Part shown: positions 37,735 through 46,393 of the stretch, one piece after another
Position numbering within the stretch: the stretch's first letter is position 1
Layout: every line of letters starts with the position of its first letter
DNA from: Mesorhizobium sp. CAU 1732
GTDB taxonomy: Bacteria > Pseudomonadota > Alphaproteobacteria > Rhizobiales > Rhizobiaceae
DNA: 64,000 bases
Assembly (NCBI RefSeq): GCF_039888675.1
Contig: NZ_JBDQQR010000001.1
Coordinates: forward strand, 3,558,301 to 3,622,300
Direction: 5' to 3'
Program-made: the position numbers and the translations under genes
The notes under the pieces: generated by a model
Told to the model about the DNA's origin: nothing
Seen by the model: only the letters and a program-made list of their open reading frames with translations
The model's database searches: none

Positions 37735-38739
37735 CTACTCGACCTTGGCGCCTTCGGCCTCCAGGGCGGCCTCGAAGCTCTCGAACACGCCCTGCGCGTC
37801 GTCTATTCCCGCACCGTTGATCCATTGCTGGCGAAGCGGCGCGGCGGCTTCACGCCAGGCGGCCGTTTCCTCGGCGGTCAGTTCGTATACGGTGTGGCCG
37901 GCTTTGGTCTTCAGCGCTTCGTGCCCGGCCTTCTCGTGGACGCTCCACGTCGAACCGATCTCGCCAGACCACTGCGTCGAGCAGTGTTCGTCCATCACCG
38001 CTTTCTGCTCGTCGGTCATCGCGTCGTAGGTGCCGTGGTTCATCACCCAGGCGAAACCGGCGACGTAGAGTGGAGCCTCCATCGAGTAGCTCACGACGTT
38101 GTCGAGACCGAAGATCTTGGCCGATTCCCAGGGGAACGTCACGGCGTCCGCGACGCCCGATTCCAGCGCGGAACGGCTCTCGGGCGCGGACACACGCACA
38201 TTGGTGCCGCCAAGGGTGGTGACGAAATTCGCCATGGTGGCATGCGCCGACCGGATCTTCATGCCGGATATTTCGGCGGGCGAGCGGATCTCCTTCTTGG
38301 CGTGAAGCGTGCCCGGTTCATGAACGAAGCCGAGGCAGAACTTCACGTCCGACATTTCGGTTTCCGCATGCGGCCGGTACCACGAGTCGAACGCCTTGCT
38401 GCCCCCGACCCCGTTGGCGACGGTGAAGGGCAGGTGCACGGCTTCGGCGAGCGGGAAACGCCCGGCCTGATAGCCGACATTCAGGAATGAGAGGTCGGCG
38501 ATGCCGTCGCGCGCCATGTCGTAGTGGTCGTTGGCGCGACCGAGTTGCTCCGCCGGATAAAGCGTGACGGAGATCGTGCCGCCGCTCTTTTCCTTGATCG
38601 AGGCGGCCCAGTTCTGAAGCGCCTCGTGCACGCCGTGCTTGGGCGGCAGCCATGTGGAAAAGCGCAACTCGACGTTCTGCGCGGATGCGCCGGCGGTTGC
38701 GATCAACAGAAAAGCCGTGGTTCTGGCCAGAAGTTTCAT
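37735..38739 (-). CDS. dctP: TRAP transporter substrate-binding protein (DctP)
   Basis: The 334-residue periplasmic binding protein has a signal peptide (cleavage near AGASA-Q) and the DctP fold: FSTWLPPKHGVHEALQNWA, the LHAKKEIRSPAEISGMKIR segment, and the ligand-Arg region around MKIRS. Substrates of the family are organic acids. GGGAGAG precedes the ATG. It lies 92 bases downstream of a ThDP enzyme gene on the same strand, so the imported acid is probably that enzyme's substrate. Confidence 0.95.
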   Translation of the reverse strand: MKLLARTTAFLLIATAGASAQNVELRFSTWLPPKHGVHEALQNWAASIKEKSGGTISVTLYPAEQLGRANDHYDMARDGIADLSFLNVGYQAGRFPLAEAVHLPFTVANGVGGSKAFDSWYRPHAETEMSDVKFCLGFVHEPGTLHAKKEIRSPAEISGMKIRSAHATMANFVTTLGGTNVRVSAPESRSALESGVADAVTFPWESAKIFGLDNVVSYSMEAPLYVAGFAWVMNHGTYDAMTDEQKAVMDEHCSTQWSGEIGSTWSVHEKAGHEALKTKAGHTVYELTAEETAAWREAAAPLRQQWINGAGIDDAQGVFESFEAALEAEGAKVE

Positions 38740-38831
38740 GTCTCTCCCTTTCGCGTGTTTGAAGGCGCGTGACGTTCCTCCGCCGCGCCATCCTCCCTTT
38801 GCCGTTCAATCGGCAGAATCTGTGCGCGCTC

Positions 38832-40526
38832 TCACGGTCGTATCCGGATCTCGACGAGCGCGTGGGTGCGTTTGGTCTCGATGTGCTCGATGGCGCGCGC
38901 AAGCACCTGCGGCAGTTCCTCGCCGTCGCTGACGAGCGCGGTCCATGCGCGGCTCGCCTCCGCTATCTTGGTGAAATCGGGGGTCGGCTTCAAAGAGGTG
39001 AGCGGCATGGAGTTGGCTTTCGCCGCGAAGCCATCCGGATAGATGCCGAGCACCGACTGGCGCACTGCACCCCATTCGGAGTTGTTGAGCACGAGGATGA
39101 GGACCGGCAGATCGAGCGCTTCCGCGATCTGGTGGCAGGCAGGTCCGTTGGAGAAGATGTACGAGCCGTCGCCCATGGTCGCCACGACGAGACGGTCGCG
39201 GTTGGCCAGCGACATGCCGAGCGCGGCGGGAAACGCCCAGCCGAGCCCGCCCGAATGGGGTTCCTGATACCAAGAATTCGCGTGGCTGAGCGTCAGCGGT
39301 GCGAGCGGACAACCAAGCTCGGACAACACTGCCGCATCGCGTTCGCCCAGCGCTTCCGACAGACAAAGGCTGACATAGTCCTTGGTCATCGGGGCGCCCG
39401 CCCCTGCGCGTGCCCCGTCGATCACCTGCGCGCGGGTTTCCTTCACACGAGCGGAGATAATCGGCCGACGCGCCGCGATGCGCGCGTTGGCCTCTTTCCG
39501 ATACGGCCCCAACCCGTTCGCAAGCGCGGCCAGACCGTCGGCGACATCGGAGACAAGGGAAACATGCGAGGCGAAATGCCGGACCGGGAAGCGGCCATAG
39601 AGCGGGTCGCGCCCGAGATGAATGATGCGGGCGTCGTCTCTCGGCTTGTGGATCTCAGGCGACCACGGCGCGAGACAGTCGATCACCAGGATGACGTCCG
39701 CCTCTTCGATGTAGGGCGACGGGTTCATGCCCGCCGACATCGGATGGTCGGATGCAATCGCAAGCTGGATGGCCCAGTACTGGACGACCGGAATTGCCCA
39801 GTCTTCCGCGATTTCGGCGAGCAGCTCAAAGCCCGCAGCACTCCCGCAACCGCGCTGCGCGACAATCAGCGGGCGCTCAGCCTTGGCAAGAAGGTCGATC
39901 GCGTAAGCCAGTGCTGCGGGATCGACAGCCGCCTTGGCCGGAGCGACGCTCGGTGGCGCTGCGAGGTCGGGATAGGCCACGGCTTCGCACAGCGTTTCGC
40001 GCGGCAGGCTCACATAGACGGGACCGGGGGGCGTCGAGTTCGCGACGGCGTAGGCCCGGTCGACGATCGCCGGCACCTGTTCGGGAAAGCGCAGTTCGTA
40101 ATCCCATTTGCAGGCCTCGCGCACCAGGGCTGTCTGGTCGCGCATTTCCTGCCCCCACCCGATGGGCACCGTGCGCGAGCCGAGCCGCCCCTGCTCAGTC
40201 GTCGGGGTGCGGCCCGAGAACAGCAGGATCGGAACCTGCTCGGCCGCCGCGTTGATCGCCCCGATGGCGCAGTTGGCGAGACCGACATTGGTGTGGGCCA
40301 TGACGGCCTGCGCCTTGCCGGTCGCGAGGTAGTAGCCGTGCGCCATGCCCATCGCCGCCGCCTCGTGCGGCATGACGAGCGCTTCCGGCAGATCAAGGTC
40401 CTTTGCCGATGCCTCGGCAAGCCCTTCGATGATTGGCGGAAAATCGGTTCCGGAATTGGCGAAGATGTAGTCCACGCCGACAGCTTTCAGGCGCGCAAGG
40501 AGCGCGCCCCCGGCAGTGAGCTTCAT
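38832..40526 (-). CDS. thiamine-diphosphate-dependent decarboxylase-like enzyme
   Basis: The 564-residue protein has the three domains of the acetolactate synthase/benzoylformate decarboxylase family. The N-terminal Pyr domain has the catalytic Glu 55 in MPHEAAAMGMAHGYY; a central domain follows; the C-terminal PP domain has the ThDP motif beginning GDGSYIFSNGP and ending LVLNN. The N-terminus ANSGTDFPPIIEGL marks a subgroup annotated only as 'ThDP-requiring protein'. The start could instead be ATG 40619, 31 codons upstream; neither has an ideal ribosome site. Neighbouring TRAP genes and a divergent aldehyde dehydrogenase suggest decarboxylation of a 2-oxo acid to an aldehyde. Confidence 0.92.
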   Translation of the reverse strand: MKLTAGGALLARLKAVGVDYIFANSGTDFPPIIEGLAEASAKDLDLPEALVMPHEAAAMGMAHGYYLATGKAQAVMAHTNVGLANCAIGAINAAAEQVPILLFSGRTPTTEQGRLGSRTVPIGWGQEMRDQTALVREACKWDYELRFPEQVPAIVDRAYAVANSTPPGPVYVSLPRETLCEAVAYPDLAAPPSVAPAKAAVDPAALAYAIDLLAKAERPLIVAQRGCGSAAGFELLAEIAEDWAIPVVQYWAIQLAIASDHPMSAGMNPSPYIEEADVILVIDCLAPWSPEIHKPRDDARIIHLGRDPLYGRFPVRHFASHVSLVSDVADGLAALANGLGPYRKEANARIAARRPIISARVKETRAQVIDGARAGAGAPMTKDYVSLCLSEALGERDAAVLSELGCPLAPLTLSHANSWYQEPHSGGLGWAFPAALGMSLANRDRLVVATMGDGSYIFSNGPACHQIAEALDLPVLILVLNNSEWGAVRQSVLGIYPDGFAAKANSMPLTSLKPTPDFTKIAEASRAWTALVSDGEELPQVLARAIEHIETKRTHALVEIRIRP

Positions 40527-40734
40527 CGCTCCCGGAGAACCTGCCGATGTGTCGGGCAGGTCAGCGCCGGAATGGTCCGAGGGCAAAATGTCGAGGCGTC
40601 GCGGATCGGCTGGCAACATGCTTCCATTACTATATGTGAAATCTCTATATCTAAAATGTTGACAGCTTCTGCCAACCTTGTCAATCTGCAGTCTCCGGCA
40701 ACGATGGGGCGCCGCATGCGCGGCGGGGATGTGA

Positions 40735-41571
40735 GTGGTCAGCCAGATAAACGGCTCGGTTGTGAAGGCTTTCGAAATCCTGTCGCTGTTCAACGACGGC
40801 AGGGATGAGATTTCGGCTGCCACGCTTGCCGAACGACTGGGCATGAATGCCGTCACCGCGCATCGTTTCCTGCGCACGCTGGAATTCACCGGCGCACTTG
40901 TCGCTGTTTCGAAAGGCACCTACCGGCTTGGTTTCACGCTCGCCGATCTCGGCCTTCGCGCGGCCGATCCCGCCAGTCTCTCAAGCGTCGTCCAACCGAT
41001 TCTGGAACGGTTGACCACGCGCCTCGGCGAGGGATCGATGGCAACGGTCTTCGACGGCGAATATGCCGTCTGCATCGCAAAGGCGGTGCCCGACAGGCCG
41101 CTCTTCATCGATATCAGGAAGGGCAGCCGGCTCGAGGCGTATGCGACTGCGCATGGCAAGCTCTGGCTTGCTCACCTGCCCTCCGCCGAGCTGGACCAGT
41201 ATTTCGAGGCGACAGAGCGCCGCCTCATGACGAATGCGACGGCAGTATCGCGTACCGAGCTTGAGCCGCAGCTCATCGCAGCGCGCGAGACGGGGCTGTC
41301 CTTCAATCGGGGCGAGCGCGAATCGCATATTCACGGCATCGCGGTCCCCGTTCTCGGTCCGGGCGGACGCATGATATGCGGCCTCTCGGTGTTCGGGACA
41401 TCCACGCGCATTACCGAAGATGGCACGAACAGCTTTGCCGGTCCGCTGCGCGAGGCGGCGAAGGAAGTGTCGCGCCTACTCTACGGCACATCCGATTCAG
41501 AGCTGACAAACGGTTCCGGGAAACAAGCGGCGAAGCCTCGCAAGGGTCGTTCCGCTGGAAACACTGCATAA
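40735..41571 (+). CDS. IclR-family transcriptional regulator
   Basis: The 278-residue protein has an N-terminal winged helix (VVKAFEILSLFN, LAERLGMNAVTAHRFLRTLE) and an IclR effector domain (AYATAHGKLWLAHLP, GLSFNRGERESHIHGIAVPV, ICGLSVFGTSTRI). The start appears to be GTG 40735. It is divergent from the ThDP enzyme/TRAP operon and directly upstream of an aldehyde dehydrogenase, so it probably controls both sides. A direct repeat CTATAT-N9-CTATAT lies in the promoter region (about 40,632-40,652). Confidence 0.95.
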   Translation: MVSQINGSVVKAFEILSLFNDGRDEISAATLAERLGMNAVTAHRFLRTLEFTGALVAVSKGTYRLGFTLADLGLRAADPASLSSVVQPILERLTTRLGEGSMATVFDGEYAVCIAKAVPDRPLFIDIRKGSRLEAYATAHGKLWLAHLPSAELDQYFEATERRLMTNATAVSRTELEPQLIAARETGLSFNRGERESHIHGIAVPVLGPGGRMICGLSVFGTSTRITEDGTNSFAGPLREAAKEVSRLLYGTSDSELTNGSGKQAAKPRKGRSAGNTA

Positions 41572-41590
41572 CATCGAAAGGGAGAAACTT

Positions 41591-43036
41591 ATGGATATTG
41601 GCTTGTTGATCGGCGGCGAAGACGTCGGCGCAAACGGGGGCGCGACGTTCGAGCGGCGTGACCCGGTGACGAACGATGTCGCGACCCGCGCCGCAGCCGC
41701 GCGCAAGGACGACGTCGACAAAGCGATCGAGGCCGCGGCTGGGGCATTTGTCGCGTGGTCGAAGACCGGCCCCTCCGAGCGCCGCAAAATCCTCAACAAG
41801 GCGGCCGATATTCTGGAAGAATGGACGCCGAAATTCATCCAGGTCGGCATAGCCGAGACCGGGGCAACGGGTCCGTGGATGGGCTTCAACTGCATGTTCG
41901 CCGCCAAGATCCTGCGCGAAGCGGCGAGTTCGGTGACCCAGATCAAGGGCGAGGTCATTCCCTCCGACAAGCCCGGCACGATCGCCATGGCCTACCGTCA
42001 GCCGGTCGGCGTTCTCGTCGGCATGGCGCCGTGGAACGCACCCGTCATTCTCGGCGTGCGTGCTGTCGCGATGCCGATCGCCTGCGGCAATACCGTCGTC
42101 CTGAAGGCGTCGGAGATGTGCCCGCACACCCACCGCATGATCGCGGAAGTGCTGGCGGAAGCGGGCCTGCCATCCGGCGTGCTCAACATCGTCACGCATT
42201 CGGCTGAGGATGCGCCCGAGGTGGTCAGTGCACTGATCGCCCACCCCAAGGTGAAGCGGATCAACTTCACCGGCTCGACCAGGGTCGGCAAGATCATCGC
42301 GGCCGAGGCGGCGAAATATCTGAAGCCGGTGCTTCTGGAACTCGGCGGAAAGGCGCCGCTGATCATCCTGGACGACGCCGATCTCGACGCGGCCGTCAAC
42401 GCTGCCGCGTTCGGCGCCTTCATGAATCAGGGACAGATCTGCATGTCCACCGAACGCATCATCGTCGACGAGAAAGTGGCCGACGCCTTCGTGGAGAAGT
42501 TCACCGCCAAGGCGTCCAAGCTGCCGCACGGCAACCCGCGCGATCAGGTAGTGCTCGGTTCCGTGGTCAACCGCTCCACCGTGGAGCGCGTGGACGAACT
42601 CATCGGCGATGCGCTGAAGGCCGGCGCGACGATGACGACGGGCGGCGCGGGTGACACCACCATCATGCCGGCGACCGTGATCGACAAAGTGACCCCGCAG
42701 ATGCGTCTCTTTCGCGAAGAGAGCTTCGGGCCTGTCGTCTGCGTCGTGCGCGCCCGCGATTCCGACCACGCCGTGGAGCTTGCAAACGACACCGAATATG
42801 GGCTTTCGGCGGCAGTGTTCGGACGCGATATAGGTCGGGCGCTCGAGATCGCCAAACGCATCGAGTCGGGCATCTGCCACGTCAACGGCCCGACGGTCGG
42901 CGACGAGGCGCAGATGCCCTTCGGCGGTGTGAAGGAAAGTGGCTACGGTCGCTTCGGCGGCACAGCCGGTATCGCGGAATTCACCGAACTGCGCTGGATC
43001 ACCATCGAGGATCCCAACCAGCATTACCCGTTCTAA
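41591..43036 (+). CDS. NAD(P)-dependent aldehyde dehydrogenase, aromatic-aldehyde (vanillin) type
   Basis: The 481-residue enzyme has the cofactor segment GVLVGMAPWNAPVILGVRAVAMPIACGNTVVLK, catalytic Glu in LELGGKAPLII and nucleophile Cys in NQGQICMSTERIIV. The APWNAP and NQGQICMST motifs are close to vanillin and salicylaldehyde dehydrogenases. It follows the IclR gene by 19 bases with GGAGAAA as ribosome site. It would oxidise the aldehyde produced by the ThDP enzyme. Confidence 0.94.
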   Translation: MDIGLLIGGEDVGANGGATFERRDPVTNDVATRAAAARKDDVDKAIEAAAGAFVAWSKTGPSERRKILNKAADILEEWTPKFIQVGIAETGATGPWMGFNCMFAAKILREAASSVTQIKGEVIPSDKPGTIAMAYRQPVGVLVGMAPWNAPVILGVRAVAMPIACGNTVVLKASEMCPHTHRMIAEVLAEAGLPSGVLNIVTHSAEDAPEVVSALIAHPKVKRINFTGSTRVGKIIAAEAAKYLKPVLLELGGKAPLIILDDADLDAAVNAAAFGAFMNQGQICMSTERIIVDEKVADAFVEKFTAKASKLPHGNPRDQVVLGSVVNRSTVERVDELIGDALKAGATMTTGGAGDTTIMPATVIDKVTPQMRLFREESFGPVVCVVRARDSDHAVELANDTEYGLSAAVFGRDIGRALEIAKRIESGICHVNGPTVGDEAQMPFGGVKESGYGRFGGTAGIAEFTELRWITIEDPNQHYPF

Positions 43037-43044
43037 ATGGAACA

Positions 43045-43068
43045 GCGGCGGACCTCACAGTCCGCCGC
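43045..43068 (+). terminator. hairpin after the aldehyde dehydrogenase
   Basis: A perfect 9-bp stem, GCGGCGGAC (43045-43053) and GTCCGCCGC (43060-43068), with a 6-base loop begins 8 bases after the stop codon. There is no T-run. Confidence 0.6.
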
Positions 43069-43072
43069 ATCT

Positions 43073-43211
43073 GACCCGGGGACCCATGCCTCGACGGTGC
43101 ATACAAATGATCGCGCGGAAGAAAAGCGTCACGCTCTGAACCCTCCCGCCCCGCGTCACACGCCGAGGCATGGATGCTCGGGTCAAGCCCGAGCAGGACG
43201 AAGCGGAGAGG
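43073..43211. repeat. dispersed intergenic repeat, copy 2
   Basis: This is the second copy of the element at 23139-23274, with mostly identical blocks and small indels. It fills the space between two convergent aldehyde dehydrogenase genes. Its right part again holds the GCTCGGG/CCCGAGC hairpin. Confidence 0.75.
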
Positions 43212-43246
43212 CCAGCGCCACAACTGCTCCCCGAAACCCACCCCTC

Positions 43247-44683
43247 TTAGGGCAACGTGTAGGAGGTCTTCACCGTGGTGTAGAACTCCGCAGCATAGCG
43301 GCCCTGTTCGCGTGGTCCGTAGGATGAGCCTTTCCGCCCACCAAAGGGCACGTGATAATCCACTCCGGCGGTCGGCAGGTTGACCATCACCATCCCGGAT
43401 TCGGCGTTGCGCTTAAAGTGGCTGGCGTGTTTGAGACTCGTCGTGCAGATTCCCACCGTAAGCCCGAATTCGGTGTCGTTGGCAAGCGCCAGCGCCTCAT
43501 CATAGTCTTTGACCCGAATGACCGAGGCGACCGGACCAAAGATCTCTTCACGGTTGATGCGCATCTGAGGCGTCGTTTCAGTGAATAGCGCTGGCTCCAG
43601 GTAGTAGCCTGGCGTCCCCCGCTCCAGCCGAGAGCCGCCCCATGCAAGTTTGGCCCCCTCATCCTTGCCGATCGCGATGTAGGACAGGTCTTGGTCGAGC
43701 TGACTTTGATCCACGACGGGCCCGATATGCGTTCCATCCTTGAGCGCGTCATCGACGACAAGCGTGCTCAGCCGCGCCTTGAGCGCTTCGACGAAGGAGT
43801 CGTGGATCTTGTCCGTTACGATCAGGCGGGACGAGGCAGTGCAACGCTGACCGGTAGAGAAGAAGGCGCCGTTCGCGGCACACTCGACAGCGGTCTGGAG
43901 ATCCGCATCGTCAAGGATGACGAGCGGATTCTTTCCGCCGAGTTCCAACTGGAACTTGCGCATGTGTTCGACGCTGCTGGCGGCGACCTTCTTGCCCGTC
44001 GTGACGGAGCCAGTGAAACTGATCGCGTGCACATCGCGGCTGGTGAGAAAAGCATCGCCAACGACTGAACCGCGGCCCATGACCAGGTTGAAGACCCCGT
44101 CGGGAATACCAGAGCGAATGATGATGTCGGCAAGCGCCCAAGCTGACCCGGGTACCAGGTCGGCGGGTTTGAAGACAACGCAGTTTCCATAGGCAAGCGC
44201 CGGTGCGATCTTCCAGGCAGGGATCGCGATCGGAAAATTCCAGGGCGTGATGATGCCCACGACGCCTACCGGTTCGCGTGTTATGTCAACCTCGACACCC
44301 GGGCGAACGGAAGGCAGCTTCTCGCCGGACAGGCGCAGGGTTTCGCCCGCGAAGAAGCCGAATATCTGGCCCGCTCGGACGACCTCACCGATGGCTTCGC
44401 CCAGCGTCTTGCCTTCTTCTCGCGCCAGCAACCTGCCCAGTTCCTCCCTGCGGGCCAACAACTCTGTCGAAACCTTTTGCAGGATGTCGTGTCGGAGCTG
44501 GATGCTGGACCGCGACCAGGACTTGGACGCCTGTTTGGCCGCAGCGATGGCGGCTTCGGCGTCCTGTCGAGACCCACGGACATAGACACCGACGACGTCT
44601 CGGGTGTCCGACGGATTGATGTTGTCTGCAGCCTCGCCCGAGTTCGTCCATTGCCCGGCGATAAAATTCTGATGCACGGTCAT
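43247..44683 (-). CDS. aldehyde dehydrogenase, semialdehyde dehydrogenase-like
   Basis: The 478-residue enzyme has the NAD(P) segment GVVGIITPWNFPIAIPAWKIAPALAYGNCVVFKPA, catalytic Glu in LELGGKNPLVI and nucleophile Cys in STGQRCTASSRLIV. The N-terminus HQNFIAGQWTNSGEAADNINPSDTRDVVG and the STGQRCTA motif resemble 2-oxoglutarate semialdehyde dehydrogenases of sugar-acid pathways, but this is family-level only. The open frame runs far 5' of ATG 44683 through an unrelated relic and is not used. It is probably the last gene of the cupin/dctP operon. Confidence 0.93.
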   Translation of the reverse strand: MTVHQNFIAGQWTNSGEAADNINPSDTRDVVGVYVRGSRQDAEAAIAAAKQASKSWSRSSIQLRHDILQKVSTELLARREELGRLLAREEGKTLGEAIGEVVRAGQIFGFFAGETLRLSGEKLPSVRPGVEVDITREPVGVVGIITPWNFPIAIPAWKIAPALAYGNCVVFKPADLVPGSAWALADIIIRSGIPDGVFNLVMGRGSVVGDAFLTSRDVHAISFTGSVTTGKKVAASSVEHMRKFQLELGGKNPLVILDDADLQTAVECAANGAFFSTGQRCTASSRLIVTDKIHDSFVEALKARLSTLVVDDALKDGTHIGPVVDQSQLDQDLSYIAIGKDEGAKLAWGGSRLERGTPGYYLEPALFTETTPQMRINREEIFGPVASVIRVKDYDEALALANDTEFGLTVGICTTSLKHASHFKRNAESGMVMVNLPTAGVDYHVPFGGRKGSSYGPREQGRYAAEFYTTVKTSYTLP

Positions 44684-44748
44684 TCTGGTATTTTTTCCTG
44701 TTTGCCGCTGTTCGCCTGAGGGGAACAGTTGTCTACTGAACCGAAAGT

Positions 44749-45003
44749 CTAACTGCCCTGCTTGGGACAAAAGTCTTCGAAGGTGACGATGGCGCGGCGG
44801 TTCTGGCGCAAGGCCAGCTTTCGCATCCAGCCGGTCCTCTCGCCGAACTTGGCGCGGCACCAAGCGCCGTCGGTCGCCATCAAGCACAGTTGCCGGTCTG
44901 GTCGAGTCCGGTGCCGCGCGTGCCAAGTTGGTTGCGGTTGTCGGCCTGGTCGGCCTGGTCGGCGTCGAGGCTGTTGCCCGCGCCGTTCCCTTGACGTCCG
45001 AGA
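44749..45003 (-). pseudogene. frameshifted SH3-domain protein relic
   Basis: One frame reads TTATNLARAAPDSTRPATVL, like the first strands of a bacterial SH3 domain. Another frame, from 44880, continues MATDGAWCRAKFGERTGWMRK to a stop at 44749, like the end of the same domain. A frameshift near 44,885 separates them, and no signal peptide or start was found. A 9-bp tandem repeat (GTCGGCCTG, 2.7 copies, 44940-44963) lies in its 5' part. Confidence 0.4.
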
Positions 45004-45063
45004 CCGCGCGCACTGCCTGCGGCTTCAAACTGAATCTGACACGCCAAAGCTTCTGGAAATGGA

Positions 45064-45092
45064 CGCCGGAGCTGGCGAACCAGGCTCCGGCG
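45064..45092 (-). terminator. hairpin after dctP
   Basis: Arms CGCCGGAGCTGG (45064-45075) and CCAGGCTCCGGCG (45080-45092) pair with one bulged base around a CGAA tetraloop. On the minus strand it begins 14 bases after the dctP stop. It may reduce read-through into the downstream aldehyde dehydrogenase gene. Confidence 0.6.
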
Positions 45093-45106
45093 CCCAAACG
45101 TGGCCT

Positions 45107-46102
45107 TTACGGCTTGGCAGTCGCGGCCATAGCAGCCCGGGCCTGCTCGACCAGATCGATGCCGATCTTCTCGCTGTACTCCGTCACGACAGGCGCAACG
45201 CGTTCGCTCATGGCTGCGATCGCTTCAGGCGTGGGTCGGGTAATCTTGAACCCCCTCGCTTCGAGCTCCGCCTCCAGATCCTCTGCCGCCTTGCGGGAAA
45301 GATCCCGTTGGAAGGCTGCCGATTCCTTTCCCGCTTCCATGACGTGTGCCTTGTCTTCCTCGGAGAGGCTTCCAAACCACTTCTGGCTGGCGAGGAGGAC
45401 GAACGGCGTATAGACATGGCCCGTCTTGGCCAGATGGCTCTGCACCTCATAGAACCTCGCGGTATAGATGAGAGCGTATGGTGTCTCCTGAGCATCGACG
45501 GCGCGATTTTCAAGCGCGCTGTAAAGCTCAGGCCAGGGAAGCGGCGTCGGATTGGTTCCCAAAGCCGACCAGGTCGCAAGGAACAATGGGTTAGGGATGA
45601 CCCGGATGTTGAGCCCTGCCATATCCTCTACGGTGTTGACGGGACGAATTCCGTTGGTCATGTGGCGGAACCCGTTGTCCCACCACGCGAGCCCCTCGAT
45701 GCCGGTCTTCTCCTTCAACTGTGCAAACAGCTGCTCGCCGACCGCGCCGTCCATGACGGCATCCACGGCGGCGAAGTCTTTATAGAAGAACGGAAGGTCG
45801 TAGATCATGAATTGCGGAACGACGCCGACCAGGTTTGGCGTCGGGCCAACCATGATGTCGATGAAACCAGCCTGGACCGACGCCTGCATTTCGGGCTCGT
45901 TGCCGAGCACGCCGTTGCCGAAGGTATCGATCTTGATGCGCCCGCCGGTCTTTTCTTCCACCAGCTTCGCAAAATGGCGCGAAGCCTCTCCAACCGGATG
46001 ATCTTCCACAGGTACGTAGCCCAGGCGCGGATTCTGAGCCATCGCTGGAGCGGCCGCCAGGAGCCCTCCAACAAGTGCCGCAGTTAGAAGCAGTACTTTC
46101 AT
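45107..46102 (-). CDS. dctP: orphan TRAP transporter substrate-binding protein (DctP)
   Basis: The 331-residue periplasmic protein has a signal peptide (MKVLLLTAALVGGLLAAAP, cleavage after AMA) and the DctP pattern (FAKLVEEKTGGRIKIDTFGNGVLGNEPEM, RPVNTVEDMAGLNIRVIPNP with the ligand Arg). GGGAGG is 7 bases before the ATG. No intact permease genes adjoin it; directly upstream is a decayed dctM end. Its likely membrane partners are dctQM at 55,088-56,907, which lack a binding protein of their own nearby. Confidence 0.94.
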   Translation of the reverse strand: MKVLLLTAALVGGLLAAAPAMAQNPRLGYVPVEDHPVGEASRHFAKLVEEKTGGRIKIDTFGNGVLGNEPEMQASVQAGFIDIMVGPTPNLVGVVPQFMIYDLPFFYKDFAAVDAVMDGAVGEQLFAQLKEKTGIEGLAWWDNGFRHMTNGIRPVNTVEDMAGLNIRVIPNPLFLATWSALGTNPTPLPWPELYSALENRAVDAQETPYALIYTARFYEVQSHLAKTGHVYTPFVLLASQKWFGSLSEEDKAHVMEAGKESAAFQRDLSRKAAEDLEAELEARGFKITRPTPEAIAAMSERVAPVVTEYSEKIGIDLVEQARAAMAATAKP

Positions 46103-46105
46103 AGT

Positions 46106-46336
46106 TTAACCTCCCAAGAACGGTTCACAGGAACCAAGATGCAGGGACTGTCTCCAATCAGGGAACAGGACCGGCGGTACGAAAATTGCGCCCTCGGCCG
46201 TTGAAGCAAAGGGTACGTTGCTTTCATTGATCACCGCGTTGAGCGCGGGATCGACAGGCGGCGTGATTGTCTCAATTGCTGCGGTTGCGATGAACGCAAC
46301 CCCAGACTGCACCGGATCGACGCCTGCCACCTCCAC
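46106..46336 (-). pseudogene. decayed 3' end of a TRAP dctM gene
   Basis: The 76-codon frame reads AGVDPVQSGVAFIATAAIETITPPVDPALNAV. It aligns with the C-terminal region of DctM, for example AGIDPVYFGVMFIMTAAIGMITPPVGTVLNTV in the intact dctM at 55,088. The glycines of the motif are mutated and no membrane-compatible remainder or proper start exists. It ends 3 bases before the dctP ATG, where an intact dctM would sit in a dctQ-dctM-dctP order. Divergence from the local dctM suggests an old, different copy. Confidence 0.6.
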
Positions 46337-46393
46337 CAAAGGTGTATGGGACCAGTGGCGCGCCCTCGCGATAAGGACGGGCCACCGGCAAGA

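Noticed and set aside
38769..40808. 679-codon plus-strand frame over the ThDP enzyme
   Set aside because: It is the antisense shadow of the ThDP enzyme, which shows clear catalytic motifs on the minus strand.
41411..43024. 537-codon minus-strand frame over the aldehyde dehydrogenase
   Set aside because: It is the antisense shadow of an intact dehydrogenase with Glu and Cys motifs.
44940..44963. 9-bp tandem repeat GTCGGCCTG x 2.7 as a regulatory or variable repeat
   Set aside because: It is too short and imperfect in context, and is better read as part of a decayed low-complexity coding relic.
44684..45097. 138-codon N-terminal extension of the aldehyde dehydrogenase at 43247
   Set aside because: The extension has no dehydrogenase similarity and overlaps an SH3-like relic and a terminator hairpin; the normal family start is at 44683.
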